The notes under the pieces were generated by a model. It was not told the origin of the DNA, made no database searches, and saw nothing but the letters and a program-made list of their open reading frames with translations. From Vicinamibacterales bacterium (GTDB lineage Bacteria; Acidobacteriota; Vicinamibacteria; Vicinamibacterales; 2-12-FULL-66-21), in contig DASXLB010000015.1 of the NCBI GenBank assembly GCA_036496585.1, forward strand, positions 62,001 through 126,000: a DNA stretch of 64,000 bases, in the 5' to 3' direction. The translations under genes were made by a program, and so were the position numbers. Positions 17,757 through 28,048 of the stretch are shown piece after piece (position 1 is the stretch's first letter; each line of letters begins with the position of its first letter).

Positions 17757-18470
17757 TTATTCCAGGCCGGCAGGCGTCACCGAGGACTGCAGGAGCCGCG
17801 CGAACTCGGGCCCTTTTCCCTGTTCCTCGTGCTTGAAGTAGACGAACGCGTCGCGCGCCGCGGACAGCCCGGCGATCGTCGCCCCCCAGCGGCGGATGTC
17901 GTCGGGCTGATAGCCTTCGTCGCGCAGACGGAAATACGAATAGTCGGCGGTGGCGACGACCGGCGTGCTCATTTTCTCGCTGTCGGCCACGCAGAGCGCC
18001 AGGTTGCGGGCGGCGAGGGCCGCGAACACTGCTTCGTCGTGCCACGATTCGTGACGGAACTCGAAGGCCGCACGGGTGCGTTCGGGCAGCGAGTGCAGAA
18101 ACGCGGCGAGCACCTCGTCGTTGCGCTTGAAGTTCGGCGGCAGCTGGAAGAGCAGGACACCCAGCTTGCCGCCCAGCGTCGCCGCGGTGCGCACGAAGGT
18201 CTGGGTGAGCTCGGCGCAGTCGCGCAGCTTCGCGTCGTGGGTGATGCGCCGCGGCGCTTTCAGCGTGAAGGTGAAACCGTCGGGGGTGCCGGCCGCCCAG
18301 CCGTCGAGAAGTTTGTCGGTCGGCATGCGGTAGAAGGTGTAGTTCACCTCGACCGTGGTGAAGCGTTCGGCGTAGAAGCCGAGCATCCGGTTGGCGGGGA
18401 ACTTCTCGGGATAGAAGCTGCCGCGCCATTCGGGATAGTTGTAGCCGGAGGTGCCGATCCAGTAGCGCAT
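17757..18470 (-). CDS. DUF72 (YecE-like) family protein (237 aa)
   Basis: Starts [19 protein letters not shown], the N-terminal signature of DUF72 TIM-barrel-like proteins. Other family segments are [44 protein letters not shown] and FEFRHESW. The biochemical role of the family is not established. Its length matches the family. It sits 37 nt downstream of the YheT-like hydrolase gene and 4 nt upstream of the permease gene, so the three could be one transcript. Confidence 0.88.
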   Translation of the reverse strand: MRYWIGTSGYNYPEWRGSFYPEKFPANRMLGFYAERFTTVEVNYTFYRMPTDKLLDGWAAGTPDGFTFTLKAPRRITHDAKLRDCAELTQTFVRTAATLGGKLGVLLFQLPPNFKRNDEVLAAFLHSLPERTRAAFEFRHESWHDEAVFAALAARNLALCVADSEKMSTPVVATADYSYFRLRDEGYQPDDIRRWGATIAGLSAARDAFVYFKHEEQGKGPEFARLLQSSVTPAGLE

Positions 18471-18507
18471 CAGCACTGATGGTAGTGCAGCCGGGCGGCG
18501 GCGTGCG

Positions 18508-19494
18508 TCAGTTGGTGACCGATGCCGCGAAGCGCACGATCTGGCGCTCGGCCCAGTAGCCGTCGTCGTCGGCGCCGTCGCCGGCGGCGAGGAATCCACA
18601 GTGCCCGCCGTGCGCGGAGACGACGACCCTGATGTGGTGGTTGGCGGCCAGCGCCGGATGCCCGAAAGAGTCGTACGGCACGAAAGGGTCGTCCTTGGCC
18701 GCGATGACGAGCGCCGGCACCCGGATCCGATCGACGACACGCAGCGCGGCGGCACGCGCGTAGTAGTCCTCGGCGCTCTCGAATCCGAAGTACGGTGCCG
18801 TGTAGGCCGCGTCGAACTGGCGGACGGTGTGGATCGCATCGAGCCGGGACAGGTCGAAGCGACCCGGATGGTGCGCGGCTTTCCGGCGCATCCGGTTCTT
18901 CAGGTTGCGGACGAAATTCCACTGATAGACGAAGTTCGACCGCCGCTCGAGCGCCTGCACGCAGGCTTCCAGGTCGATCACCGGCGAAATGGCGCAGACG
19001 CCCTTCAAGGTCGGCAGCTCGGCGGGGGAATGGGTTCCTGCCAGCCGCAGCGCCAGGTTGCCGCCGAGCGAATAGCCCGCTGCCACCACGCGGCTGAGGC
19101 CGTCGCGATCGGCGAGCTGCCGGATGAGCAGCGCGGCGTCCTCGACGAGCCCCGAGTGGTAGAGGCCCGGCCCGAGATGCTCGGTGCCACCGCAATTACG
19201 CTGATTGAGCAGCACGGCGTTGAACCCGGCGCGGAGCGCCTTGTCGGCGATGCCGAGCATGTAGTGGGCGGAGCTGGAGCCTTCGAGGCCGTGCAGCGCC
19301 AGAATCGTCGGATGCGCGGCGCGATCCGGCTGCCAGTAGCAATGGGCCAGTACCTGGGTGTCGGCGGTGACCTGCAGCAGCCGCGCTTCCGGCGCGGGCA
19401 GCGAGAACTGCCGCCGCGAGCCCCAGCAGTAGACGGTCATCAGGTGCCCGTGCGCCAGCCGCCGGCGCGGGACGAAGTCGGACGAGGTGCTCAC
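18508..19494 (-). CDS. YheT-like alpha/beta hydrolase (328 aa)
   Basis: The GTG start gives a cytoplasmic protein with ILALHGLEGSSSAHYM (oxyanion region), VLLNQRNCGGTE, and the nucleophile elbow AAGYSLGGNLAL. DDPFVPYD holds the acid and SAHGGHCGFL the His. This is the conserved set of the YheT/ABHD1-like esterase family, whose substrate is uncertain. It is first in a likely run with DUF72 and the permease. No clear ribosome site precedes the GTG. Confidence 0.85.
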   Translation of the reverse strand: MSTSSDFVPRRRLAHGHLMTVYCWGSRRQFSLPAPEARLLQVTADTQVLAHCYWQPDRAAHPTILALHGLEGSSSAHYMLGIADKALRAGFNAVLLNQRNCGGTEHLGPGLYHSGLVEDAALLIRQLADRDGLSRVVAAGYSLGGNLALRLAGTHSPAELPTLKGVCAISPVIDLEACVQALERRSNFVYQWNFVRNLKNRMRRKAAHHPGRFDLSRLDAIHTVRQFDAAYTAPYFGFESAEDYYARAAALRVVDRIRVPALVIAAKDDPFVPYDSFGHPALAANHHIRVVVSAHGGHCGFLAAGDGADDDGYWAERQIVRFAASVTN

Positions 19495-19560
19495 CGCGAT
19501 CCGGGATGACGAAGATCCTGCCGGCCGGAGCGGCGGCAGGTCGAAGCGGCGCAGCGGACG

Positions 19561-20061
19561 TTATCCCTCGTCAGCGGTCGGTCCGTAGACAGAGGGGAGC
19601 GGCACGTCGCGCAGCCGCAGATACACGGAGAGCTGGCCGCGATGATGGATCATGTGATTCATGACGAAGCTGCGCAGCACGGCGATCCGCGGCATCGTGA
19701 ACACGTCCTGGCCGCCGCTCTTCAGCGTCCAGGGCACGAGCAGTGACGCGTCGGTCTGCTCGGCAATCTTCTCCCTCGCCTTCCGGACGTTGGCGTCGAA
19801 CGTCTCGAGCAGCGCGCCGACCGACGCCGGCGGCCTGGGGCGCGCGTCGTCTCCGGCGGCGGCGACGTCGAAGGACGTGCCGTCGAGCGTGATCTCGACC
19901 CAGCGCGGGATGTTGCCGAGATGCCCGGCCAGGTGTCCGAGCGGAAACGACTTCTGATGAGGCGTCCAGGCGAGGTCCGCTTCGGGCACGCGTTCGAGCA
20001 TCCGCCGCGTCGTGCCCATCTCGTGGTCGAACTCCGGAAGGATGCTGTCCTTGAGTGCCAT
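19561..20061 (-). CDS. DinB family protein (166 aa)
   Basis: A four-helix-bundle metal-binding protein of the DinB/YfiT type. The first metal His region is FDHEMGTTRRML, and FVMNHMIHHRGQLSVYLRLRDVPLPSVYG is the characteristic C-terminal HxxxH-type helix and tail. Family members are thiol-dependent hydrolases or transferases, often with bacillithiol or mycothiol. The gene starts directly after the stop of the lemA gene with no gap. Confidence 0.9.
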   Translation of the reverse strand: MALKDSILPEFDHEMGTTRRMLERVPEADLAWTPHQKSFPLGHLAGHLGNIPRWVEITLDGTSFDVAAAGDDARPRPPASVGALLETFDANVRKAREKIAEQTDASLLVPWTLKSGGQDVFTMPRIAVLRSFVMNHMIHHRGQLSVYLRLRDVPLPSVYGPTADEG

Positions 20062-20631
20062 CTACTTCTTTCCGAAGTCGACCTTCGGGACTGCCGTCGC
20101 CGACGGGGGCGCCTCGAAGTACGGATACTGCTTGAAGCTGAACATCTTCGCGGTGACGTTGCCCGGGAACCGGCGCGTGGCCGCGTTGTATTCCTGGATG
20201 CGCTCGTTGTAGCGCATCCGCGCCACGGTGAGGCGATTCTCCGTGCCCGACAGCTCGTCCATCAGCCGGTTGAACTGCTCGTTCGCCTTGAGGTTCGGGT
20301 AGTTCTCGACCACCGCGAGCAGCCGGCCGAGAGCGCTCGTCTGGCGGTTGGCGGCCTCGATCGTCTCCTCCGGCGACTTCGCGGCGAGCAGCTGCGACCG
20401 GGCGTCGGCGATCTCTTTATAGATGCCCTCCTCGTGCGCCGCATATCCCTTCACCGTCTCGACAAGATTCGGAATCAAGTCGCTGCGGCGCTGGAGCTGG
20501 TTCTGGACTTCCGCCCAGGCCGCCTTGATCGCCTCTTCCTGGGTCGTGAACTTGTTATACGAGCAGCCCGACAGCGTCGCCGCGACCCAGACGACCAGTG
20601 CGAGGCGCGCGGCGAACAACGCTTTCTTCAT
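20062..20631 (-). CDS. lemA: LemA family protein, probable lipoprotein (189 aa)
   Basis: The start at MKKALF is chosen because GGAGAC lies just upstream. An alternative longer frame reads into a decayed repeat. The signal ends at ATLSGC, a lipobox, so the protein is probably anchored in the membrane by lipid. The core QRRSDLIPNLVETVKGYAAHE, NYPNLKANEQFNRLMDELSGTENRL and YNERIQEYNAATRRFPGNV is textbook LemA, a long-helix protein of unknown role. It is encoded next to a TPM-domain protein, a common pairing. Confidence 0.92.
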   Translation of the reverse strand: MKKALFAARLALVVWVAATLSGCSYNKFTTQEEAIKAAWAEVQNQLQRRSDLIPNLVETVKGYAAHEEGIYKEIADARSQLLAAKSPEETIEAANRQTSALGRLLAVVENYPNLKANEQFNRLMDELSGTENRLTVARMRYNERIQEYNAATRRFPGNVTAKMFSFKQYPYFEAPPSATAVPKVDFGKK

Positions 20632-20694
20632 GGATGTCTCCGTTCCCCATCTCCACGTTTCCACATTTCGTGATTTCCACATTTCGGCGTCCGC
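20632..20694. repeat. GAAATGTGGAAA-type intergenic repeat
   Basis: On the minus strand the spacer between the TPM and lemA genes reads CGAAATGTGGAAATCACGAAATGTGGAAACGTGGAGATGG, with the 13-mer CGAAATGTGGAAA twice. It is AT-richer than its surroundings and does not code. Confidence 0.65.
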
Positions 20695-21516
20695 TCACCA
20701 GCCCCCCGAGGCGCCGCCGCCGCCCGAGCCGCCGCCACCGAACCCTCCGAAGCCGCCGCCGCCCCCCCCGCCCCCGCCGCCGCCAAACCCGCCAAAGCCA
20801 CCACCGCCACCGAAACCGCCGACGCCGCCTGTCCAGCCACTCCACGGGCCGCCCCAGTAGCGGCGCCGTCCCGGACGGTTGTTGTTGATCAGGAAGATGA
20901 TCGCCATCACGATCCAGAAGAGCAGCCCAAATGGAAACCCGCCGCGTCCGCCGCCGGTCCGGACCGGACGATCGGCCGGCACGTCCGGGACGGTGACCCC
21001 GCGCTTCTCGGCGATCCGGTTGATGAGCGCGGTCGTGCCGGCCAGGAGGCCCGCGCCGTACTGCTCCTGCCTGAAGTACGGACGGATGATGTCGCGGACC
21101 TCGCCGGCGAAGCCGTCCGGAACGATCGCCTCGAGCCCGTACCCGACCTCGAGCCTGAGCGCGCGATCCTGGACGGCGACGACGATCAGCAGGCCGTTGG
21201 CTTTGTCCTTGTCGCCAATCCCACGGCCGCCGTTCTCGAACATCTTGACGGCGTACTCGTCGATGCTGCCGTACGGCTTGAACGTGGGCACGGTTGCGAC
21301 GACCAGAGTGTCGCCGGTCGCTTGACGCATGGCCCGGATGCGGCGATCGAGCTCGGCGCGGCTCGACGCGTCGACGATTCGGGCGAAGTCGTTGACTGTG
21401 TCGGTGAGCGCCGGCGGCGCCGGCTGCGCGACGGCGCGCGCCGCACCTGCCAGGAGGAGAACGCCGACGGCGACGGCGGCCGCGAGCCTCTGCCGCGCGC
21501 CGCCCGGATGCGACAT
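20695..21516 (-). CDS. TPM-domain membrane protein with Gly-rich tail (273 aa)
   Basis: Sec signal at residues 1-30. The TPM (YgcG) domain spans ~38-175: LTDTVNDFARIVD, TGDTLVVATVPTFKPYGSIDEYA and NGLLIVVAVQDRALRLEVGYGLE. A single membrane helix follows (FGLLFWIVMAIIFLI), then an almost pure Gly/Phe tail to the end. Family members are membrane-linked phosphatase-like or assembly proteins usually encoded with LemA. The ATG at 21516 is 6 nt after a TATAAT box, so the start is well defined and probably leaderless. Confidence 0.9.
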   Translation of the reverse strand: MSHPGGARQRLAAAVAVGVLLLAGAARAVAQPAPPALTDTVNDFARIVDASSRAELDRRIRAMRQATGDTLVVATVPTFKPYGSIDEYAVKMFENGGRGIGDKDKANGLLIVVAVQDRALRLEVGYGLEAIVPDGFAGEVRDIIRPYFRQEQYGAGLLAGTTALINRIAEKRGVTVPDVPADRPVRTGGGRGGFPFGLLFWIVMAIIFLINNNRPGRRRYWGGPWSGWTGGVGGFGGGGGFGGFGGGGGGGGGGGFGGFGGGGSGGGGASGGW

Positions 21517-21522
21517 CAACGC

Positions 21523-21528
21523 ATTATA
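21523..21528 (-). promoter_or_regulatory. -10 box TATAAT, likely leaderless start
   Basis: A perfect TATAAT (minus strand) lies 6 nt before the ATG of the TPM gene. It would drive the TPM-LemA-DinB operon. Confidence 0.55.
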
Positions 21529-21564
21529 TCGGCCCGGGTGACTCCTGGCGCCTCGCCCACCTGA

Positions 21565-22290
21565 CTATGCGGTCCAGCCGTCGACGAAGCTCCAGATTCG
21601 CTCGGAGGCCTCGACATAGAGCGCGAGCAGATGGCTGGGATCCGTGATCATCGAGGAACCCTCGGTGGAGGCGGCGAGCACGTCGCGGATCACTCCGGGC
21701 GACACGCCCATCCGCGTCTCGGCCATTCCGGCCAGCGCGTCATCGTTGATCGTCGCGTTCATCGTCGTGGCCGGCCCGTCGACGAGCCGCGCCAGGTTGC
21801 TGAGCAGCGCCCGCAGCGAGGGGGTCGACGCGGCAATCAGGCGCGCGACGCGCGTCGTCTCGCCGTGCGACTCCAGGTAAGCCTCGCGCAGATGGATCAG
21901 GTGGCTCTTCGCCTGGGCTTCGGTCGCGCGGCGCAGATCCGCGGCCGGGACCACGAGCCCGGCGAACGGATCGGCGCCGCGAAGGACGAGGTGATCGGCC
22001 GCGATCGCGGCGTACTCGAGCGGAAAGATGTCGAGCGTGCGCGGCAGCTCGTCCTGCGACAGCATCAGCGGGACGGCGATGCGGCGCTGGTGCCACCGGC
22101 TCGTGAAGGGCAGGCACTTGCGCAGATCCTCGAACGACAGCGCGTCGACGATCGCGCAGGAGTGGACCGAGCCGTCGCCGTGCGATCCCGGATACGCGAC
22201 CAGCGCGCGCAGCCGGGCGCCGAACACATCGTCGAGATCCCGGGCGAACGACTCGAGCGCGCTGTGCTGCGACGTGGTGAAGCTGGGCAT
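21565..22290 (-). CDS. Nucleotidyltransferase-like hypothetical protein (241 aa)
   Basis: FARDLDDVFGARLRALVAYPG followed by HSCAIVDALSFEDLRKCLPF resembles the first strands of the minimal nucleotidyltransferase fold, and the rest is helical. The usual GSxxxGxxxxxSDxD catalytic signature is not intact (PGSHGDGSVHSCAIVD), so activity is doubtful. The start at ATG 22290 is set by a TACAAT box 6 nt upstream. It diverges from yvcK across 37 bp. No specific family was recognised. Confidence 0.65.
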   Translation of the reverse strand: MPSFTTSQHSALESFARDLDDVFGARLRALVAYPGSHGDGSVHSCAIVDALSFEDLRKCLPFTSRWHQRRIAVPLMLSQDELPRTLDIFPLEYAAIAADHLVLRGADPFAGLVVPAADLRRATEAQAKSHLIHLREAYLESHGETTRVARLIAASTPSLRALLSNLARLVDGPATTMNATINDDALAGMAETRMGVSPGVIRDVLAASTEGSSMITDPSHLLALYVEASERIWSFVDGWTA

Positions 22291-22296
22291 CAGTGG

Positions 22297-22302
22297 ATTG
22301 TA
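22297..22302 (-). promoter_or_regulatory. -10-like box TACAAT, likely leaderless start
   Basis: TACAAT (minus strand) is separated by 6 nt from the ATG of the nucleotidyltransferase-like gene. Confidence 0.45.
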
Positions 22303-22327
22303 TTCCGTGGCAGAATCGTTTGTTCGC

Positions 22328-23290
22328 ATGCAGTTCAGGACCTTCAACATCGGGTGCTTCGGCGGCGGAACAGGGCTGCCCAGCCTGCTCGGGGGGCTCA
22401 AGTCCAACCCGTGGCTGCTGGTCCACGCGGTGGTGACGATGTTCGACAGCGGGGGGAGCTCGGGTGTCCTGCGGGATGAGCTCGGCGTGCTGCCGCCCGG
22501 CGACGTGCTGAAGTGCGCGCTGGCGCTGGCGCGCAACGAGCGCGAGGCGCGGCGCGTCCTGCTGGCGCGGCTGCCGGCGCTCGAGCATGCGCGCCTCGGC
22601 GGACACACCGGCGGCAACCTGCTGCTCTCGATGATGCAGCAGTACAGCGGCGATTTCCTGGCCGCGGTCGACGGACTGCGGGGGTTGCTCGGCTGCGATG
22701 GACGCGTGTGGCCGGTGAGCATCGAGCAGGCGAGCGTCTGCGCGGAGTACGGCGACGGCCTGCGCACCCGCGGCGAGGCGGAGGTGGACGCGGCGCACCG
22801 CTTCGGGAGTGGCGTGACCCGGCTCTGGCTCGAGCCGGGCGTCCAGATCCTGCCGCAGGCGGCGCAGGCGATCGCCCGGTTCGACGCGGCGGTGATCGGG
22901 CCGGGCAGCTTCTACACCAGCTTGATGCCGATCTTTCTCGTCAACGGGGCCGCCGACGCCATCCGCCGCGTGCGCGGACCGATCGTGCTGGTCACGAACC
23001 TGCTGACCGAAGGCCGCGGCATGACCGGCTTCACCGCGGCGGACGCGGTGCGGGTGCTGGGCGACACCATCGGGCGCCCCATCGACGTCGTCGTCGTCAA
23101 CACCGCGCGCCCGTCTGCCGCGACACTCGAACGCTACGCGCAGGAAGACAAGGCGCCACTCGAACCGGGCGATCTGCCGGCGGCTTGCGAGGTTGCGTCC
23201 GGCGAGTTCTGGTGCAACGAGATCGCGCGCCACGATCGACGCCGCCTGGCGCAGGCGGTCTGGGCGGTGCTGGCCCGCCGGTTGCTCTGA
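22328..23290 (+). CDS. yvcK: YvcK/CofD-like gluconeogenesis factor (320 aa)
   Basis: The start FGGGTGLPSLLGGLKS is the UPF0052/CofD-like nucleotide-sugar binding loop. MFDSGGSSGVLRDELGVLPPGDVLKCALAL, GHTGGNLLL, AAVIGPGSFYTSLMPIFLV and NLLTEGRGMTGF complete the family pattern. In Bacillus and mycobacteria YvcK binds UDP-GlcNAc and tunes cell-wall precursor flow. The same role is likely but inferred. Length agrees with the family. No rapZ or whiA neighbours are present. Confidence 0.9.
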   Translation: MQFRTFNIGCFGGGTGLPSLLGGLKSNPWLLVHAVVTMFDSGGSSGVLRDELGVLPPGDVLKCALALARNEREARRVLLARLPALEHARLGGHTGGNLLLSMMQQYSGDFLAAVDGLRGLLGCDGRVWPVSIEQASVCAEYGDGLRTRGEAEVDAAHRFGSGVTRLWLEPGVQILPQAAQAIARFDAAVIGPGSFYTSLMPIFLVNGAADAIRRVRGPIVLVTNLLTEGRGMTGFTAADAVRVLGDTIGRPIDVVVVNTARPSAATLERYAQEDKAPLEPGDLPAACEVASGEFWCNEIARHDRRRLAQAVWAVLARRLL

Positions 23291-23350
23291 CGGGCGAATC
23301 CCCGGCGTTCCAATTTCCAACCACCAACTCCAGCCTCCACCTTCCAGATC

Positions 23351-25219
23351 GTGCCGCTGCTCCATCTTCAGAACGCGTCGCTGGCCTTCGGGCACCTGCC
23401 GCTCTTCGAGCGCGCCGATCTTCGGATCGAGTCGGGCGAGCGGATCGCGTTGATCGGACGCAATGGCACCGGGAAGTCGTCGCTGCTGAAGGCGATCGCC
23501 GGGGACATGCCGCTCGACGCCGGGACTGTCTGGCGCCAGCCGGCGCTGCGCGTCGCGCGACTCGATCAGGAAGTGTGGCAGGACGGCGCCGATCGCACCG
23601 TCCGCGACGAGGTTGCGCGCGGCCTCGAGTCGCTGGCGATTCGCGAGCCCGACGAACGCTGGCGCCACGAGCAGAAGGTGGCGCTCGTCATATCGCGTCT
23701 GTCGCTGCCGGCGGAGCGCCGGGTTTCCGAGCTGTCGGGCGGCTGGCGCCGCCGGACGCGGCTCGCCCAGGCGCTGGTCGGCGAACCGGATGTGCTGCTC
23801 CTCGACGAACCGACCAATCATCTCGACATCGACGCCATCGCGTGGCTCGAAGCGTTCGTGGCGGAGTACGCCGGCACCGTGCTCTTCGTCACGCACGATC
23901 GGGCGTTCCTGGCGCGCCTGGCGACCCGAATCGTCGAGCTCGATCGCGGGCGCCTGACCTCGTGGCCGGGATCGTATCCGTCGTATCTGGAGAAGAAGGC
24001 CGCGGCGCTCGACGCGGAGGCGCGCGATCTCGATCGGCTCGACAAGAAGCTCGCGCAGGAAGAAGCGTGGCTGCGGCAGGGCGTGAAGGCGCGCCGGACG
24101 CGCAACGAAGGGCGCGTCCGCGACCTGATGAAGCTGCGTGCCGAGCGGGTGGCGCGGCGCGATCACCTCGGCGCCGTCCGGATGGCCGTGGACGGCTCGG
24201 AGTCCTCCGGACGCCTCGTCTTCGAGGCGCGCGACCTCGTCAAGCGATTCGGCGAGCGTACCGTCATCGATCGTTACACGCAGCGGATCGTGCGCGGCGA
24301 CCGCGTCGGATTGATCGGCGCGAACGGTTCTGGCAAGTCGACCCTGCTGAAGCTGCTGGTGGGCGAGCTCGAGCCCGACGCCGGCGAGGTGCGCCGCGGC
24401 ACCCGCCTGCAGGTCGCCTATTTCGATCAGCAGCGCGAGCAGCTCGACCCCGATGCGACCGTCATGGACACCGTCAACGACGGCAACACGACCGTCACCG
24501 TCAACGGCCAGCCGAAGCACGTGCTCGGCTATCTAGGCGACTTTCTCTTCCCCAAGGAGCGCGCGCAGTCGCCGGTGCGATCGCTGTCCGGCGGCGAGCG
24601 CAACCGCCTGCTGCTGGCCCGCCTGTTCGCGAAGCCCGCCAACGTGCTCGTGCTCGACGAGCCGACCAACGATCTCGACATCGAAACGCTGGAGCTGCTC
24701 GAGGAGCTGGTCGGCGACTTCGCTGGAACCGTCCTGCTGGTGTCGCACGATCGGGTGTTTCTCGATCGAGTGGCGACCAGCACGCTGGCGTTCGAAGGGG
24801 AGGGACGCGTCATCGAGTACGTCGGGGGGTATGAGGACTATTTGAGACAGCGCCGTACGGGCGGTGCCAAGGGGGGTGCTCAAGGTGCTGGTGCCAAGGG
24901 TGCTATGGGTGCCGGGGGTGCTGAAGGTGCTGGTGCCAAGGGTGCTATGGGTGCCAAAGGTGCCGAGGGTGCCGACACGCGACGCGACCGGCCGCGGCGT
25001 CTGTCCTACAAGCAACAGCGCGAGCTCGAGGCCCTGCCGGAACAGATCGCCGCGCTCGAGGACGAGCAGTCGCGGCTGAAGGCCGAAGTGGCGTCACCGG
25101 AGTTCTACAAGTCGCCGGCGGATCACATCCACGCCGTCCTCGCGCGCGTCGACGCCGGGCACGCCGAGCTCGACGCGGCGCTGGCCCGCTGGGTGGAGCT
25201 GGAGGCGATCGGCGAGTAG
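23351..25219 (+). CDS. ABC-F family ATPase (Uup-like) with Gly/Ala repeat linker (622 aa)
   Basis: Two ATPase domains in one chain, no membrane part. Domain 1 has Walker A GRNGTGKSS (36-44), signature LSGGWRRRTRL and DEPTNHLDI. Domain 2 has GANGSGKST, LSGGERNRLLL and DEPTNDLDI. The charged linker between them contains ARRTRNEGRVRDLMKLR. ABC-F proteins act on ribosomes, and Uup also affects transposon excision. After domain 2 comes a Gly-Ala-Lys/Met repeat (residues ~504-541), then the usual C-terminal coiled coil (YKQQRELEALPEQIAALEDEQ). The start is GTG. Confidence 0.92.
   Translation: MPLLHLQNASLAFGHLPLFERADLRIESGERIALIGRNGTGKSSLLKAIAGDMPLDAGTVWRQPALRVARLDQEVWQDGADRTVRDEVARGLESLAIREPDERWRHEQKVALVISRLSLPAERRVSELSGGWRRRTRLAQALVGEPDVLLLDEPTNHLDIDAIAWLEAFVAEYAGTVLFVTHDRAFLARLATRIVELDRGRLTSWPGSYPSYLEKKAAALDAEARDLDRLDKKLAQEEAWLRQGVKARRTRNEGRVRDLMKLRAERVARRDHLGAVRMAVDGSESSGRLVFEARDLVKRFGERTVIDRYTQRIVRGDRVGLIGANGSGKSTLLKLLVGELEPDAGEVRRGTRLQVAYFDQQREQLDPDATVMDTVNDGNTTVTVNGQPKHVLGYLGDFLFPKERAQSPVRSLSGGERNRLLLARLFAKPANVLVLDEPTNDLDIETLELLEELVGDFAGTVLLVSHDRVFLDRVATSTLAFEGEGRVIEYVGGYEDYLRQRRTGGAKGGAQGAGAKGAMGAGGAEGAGAKGAMGAKGAEGADTRRDRPRRLSYKQQRELEALPEQIAALEDEQSRLKAEVASPEFYKSPADHIHAVLARVDAGHAELDAALARWVELEAIGE
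24861..24974 (+). repeat. In-frame 42-bp tandem repeat inside the ABC-F gene
   Basis: GGTGCCAAG/GGTGCT words form a tandem array. The block beginning AAGGTGCTGGTGCCAAGG recurs at 24882 and 24924, exactly 42 bp (14 codons) apart. It encodes a flexible GAKGAMGA-type linker before the coiled coil. Confidence 0.85.
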
Positions 25220-25300
25220 ACGGAGCTTGTCAGCGTCGGCCGCCGGTTACCCAGTGACCCGGTGAGCGGCCAGTTCCGTCCGCGGAAACTGTTCTCCCCG

Positions 25301-25849
25301 TCAGCGGAAGCTGTTCTCGAAGAGCGCCTCGATCGCCTGCCTGCCGGCGCCGTGAATCTGCCGCGTACCGGTGCCGGTGAAATGCGGATGGCTGATCTTC
25401 GGGACCCCCTCGGCTTCCCACGCCGACCCGCTCCAGGAGAACCAGCTGTTCTTCTCTTCGTCGAACACCGAGAGCGGCTTGTTACAGAGCTTGGCGAACT
25501 CGGCGCCCCAGCCGGTGCCGCCGCGGACCGTCCCGTCCGGCAGGATCACGCCGATGACGTAGATCTCCTGGCCGTGGTTGACCTGATACCAGATCGTCTG
25601 CAGCACCCGGCGCAGCGTCGGGCTGTCGGTGTAGCGGCGGTTCATCAGCTTCGACACGTATTCGAGGCTGACGTCACCCGCCTGCAATTCCTCGTGATTG
25701 AGGACGCGGATCCCGCGCCGCCGCGCCTCGGTGTGGCCGTCGAACGTGAAGTTCACTTCCTCGACGCCATGGCGCTCGGCGCATTCGCCGAACGCCGCCT
25801 CGGCGCCAGGCGCCGCACCGCTGAACAGGATGAAGTCTGATTTGGTCAT
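25301..25849 (-). CDS. SLOG/YspA-like conserved protein (182 aa)
   Basis: The start DFILFSGAAPGAEAAFGECAE resembles the Gly-rich nucleotide-binding loop of the YspA/YpsA branch of the SLOG superfamily. IYVIGVILPDGTVRGGTGWGAEFAKLCNKPLSVFD matches the second conserved region. SLOG domains bind nucleotides or generate nucleotide signals. The exact role here is not known. Its ATG overlaps the stop of the LigD-like phosphoesterase gene by 4 nt, so it is the last gene of a three-gene coupled operon. Confidence 0.7.
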   Translation of the reverse strand: MTKSDFILFSGAAPGAEAAFGECAERHGVEEVNFTFDGHTEARRRGIRVLNHEELQAGDVSLEYVSKLMNRRYTDSPTLRRVLQTIWYQVNHGQEIYVIGVILPDGTVRGGTGWGAEFAKLCNKPLSVFDEEKNSWFSWSGSAWEAEGVPKISHPHFTGTGTRQIHGAGRQAIEALFENSFR

Positions 25850-26648
25850 CGCGTCTTCTTCCCCGTTGGCTTCTTCGCCGCAGGCTTTTTCGCTGGCGCC
25901 CTTCTGGTTGACGGCTCCTTCGGTCGCTTCGGCTTCTTCGTGCCCGTCGTGTCCTTCGTGTTCTTCGTGAGCTCCAGTGCGCGGGCGATGATCTTTTCGA
26001 ACATCGCGCCGGTTTCGCCGCCCTGGGCGGGACGGTTCGACGTCCAGATGTCGGGGTTGCCGCCGGCGAGGATGTCGGCGAAATCTCCTTCGCTCTTGAC
26101 GCTGAGCGGTGCGAAGGTGGCGATGTCGACGTCGCCGGCCCATTCGTCTTTGTGCTTGATGAGTAGCCACGAACGATCGCCGCTCCCGCCAGGGTAACGG
26201 CCGCCGGTGCGCACGAGCACCCACGATCCCTTGAGCTTGTAGCCGTCGAGCGTGAGCTTGAGGTCTCCCTTCTTGAGGGCGGCGTCGACGTCTTCCACTT
26301 CCGGCCGCCACGTGCCCTGATCCCAGAGCATGACGATGCCGGCGCCGTAGCCGTCCGGGATGACCCCCTCGAAGGTGCCGTACTCGATCGGATGGTCTTC
26401 GACGTGCATCGCCAGGCGCTTCGTCTTCGGATCGAGCGACGGGCCCTTCGGCACCGCCCAGGAGAGGAGCACGCCCTTGTATTCGAGCCGGAAATCGTAG
26501 TGGAGATGGCTCGCCAGGTGCTTCTGCACGCAGAAGAACAGGCCGTCCTGCGGCGATTTCTGCGCGCGCTCGCCGGCGAGCCGGACGTCGCCGGAGGGTT
26601 CGGGCGTCGAGGTGAAGTTCCGCTTCTGCTTGTACTTCTCGAGGACCA

Positions 26649-26649
<1 letters not shown>
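25846..26649 (-). CDS. Stand-alone LigD-type 3'-phosphoesterase domain protein (267 aa)
   Basis: FFCVQKHLASHLHYDFRLEYKGVLLSWAVPKGP, with HVEDHPIEYGTFEGVIPDGYGAG and LIKHKDEWA, is the conserved PE domain of the NHEJ protein LigD, with the His/Asp/Arg residues that trim 3' ribonucleotides or phosphates at DNA ends. No ligase or polymerase domain is fused, and no Ku gene is in the window. The C-terminal ~35 residues are Lys/Pro-rich (KKPAAKKPTGKK), probably a DNA-binding tail. Start and stop both overlap neighbours by ATGA. Confidence 0.88.
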
Positions 26650-27983
<1,334 letters not shown>

Positions 27984-28048
27984 CGCCGGCGAGTGTAACC
28001 TATCGTGCGAGGCCGGATGTCCGATAGCCGAGGCGGGAATGGCGGCGG

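Noticed and set aside
21740..24520. 926-codon open frame on the minus strand across yvcK and the ABC-F gene
   Set aside because: Antisense shadow of two strongly supported genes in GC-rich DNA. Its translation is Arg/Ala/Gln-rich with no family motif.
24861..24974. CRISPR-like array
   Set aside because: The units are contiguous, have no unique spacers, are in frame and lie inside the ABC-F coding sequence.
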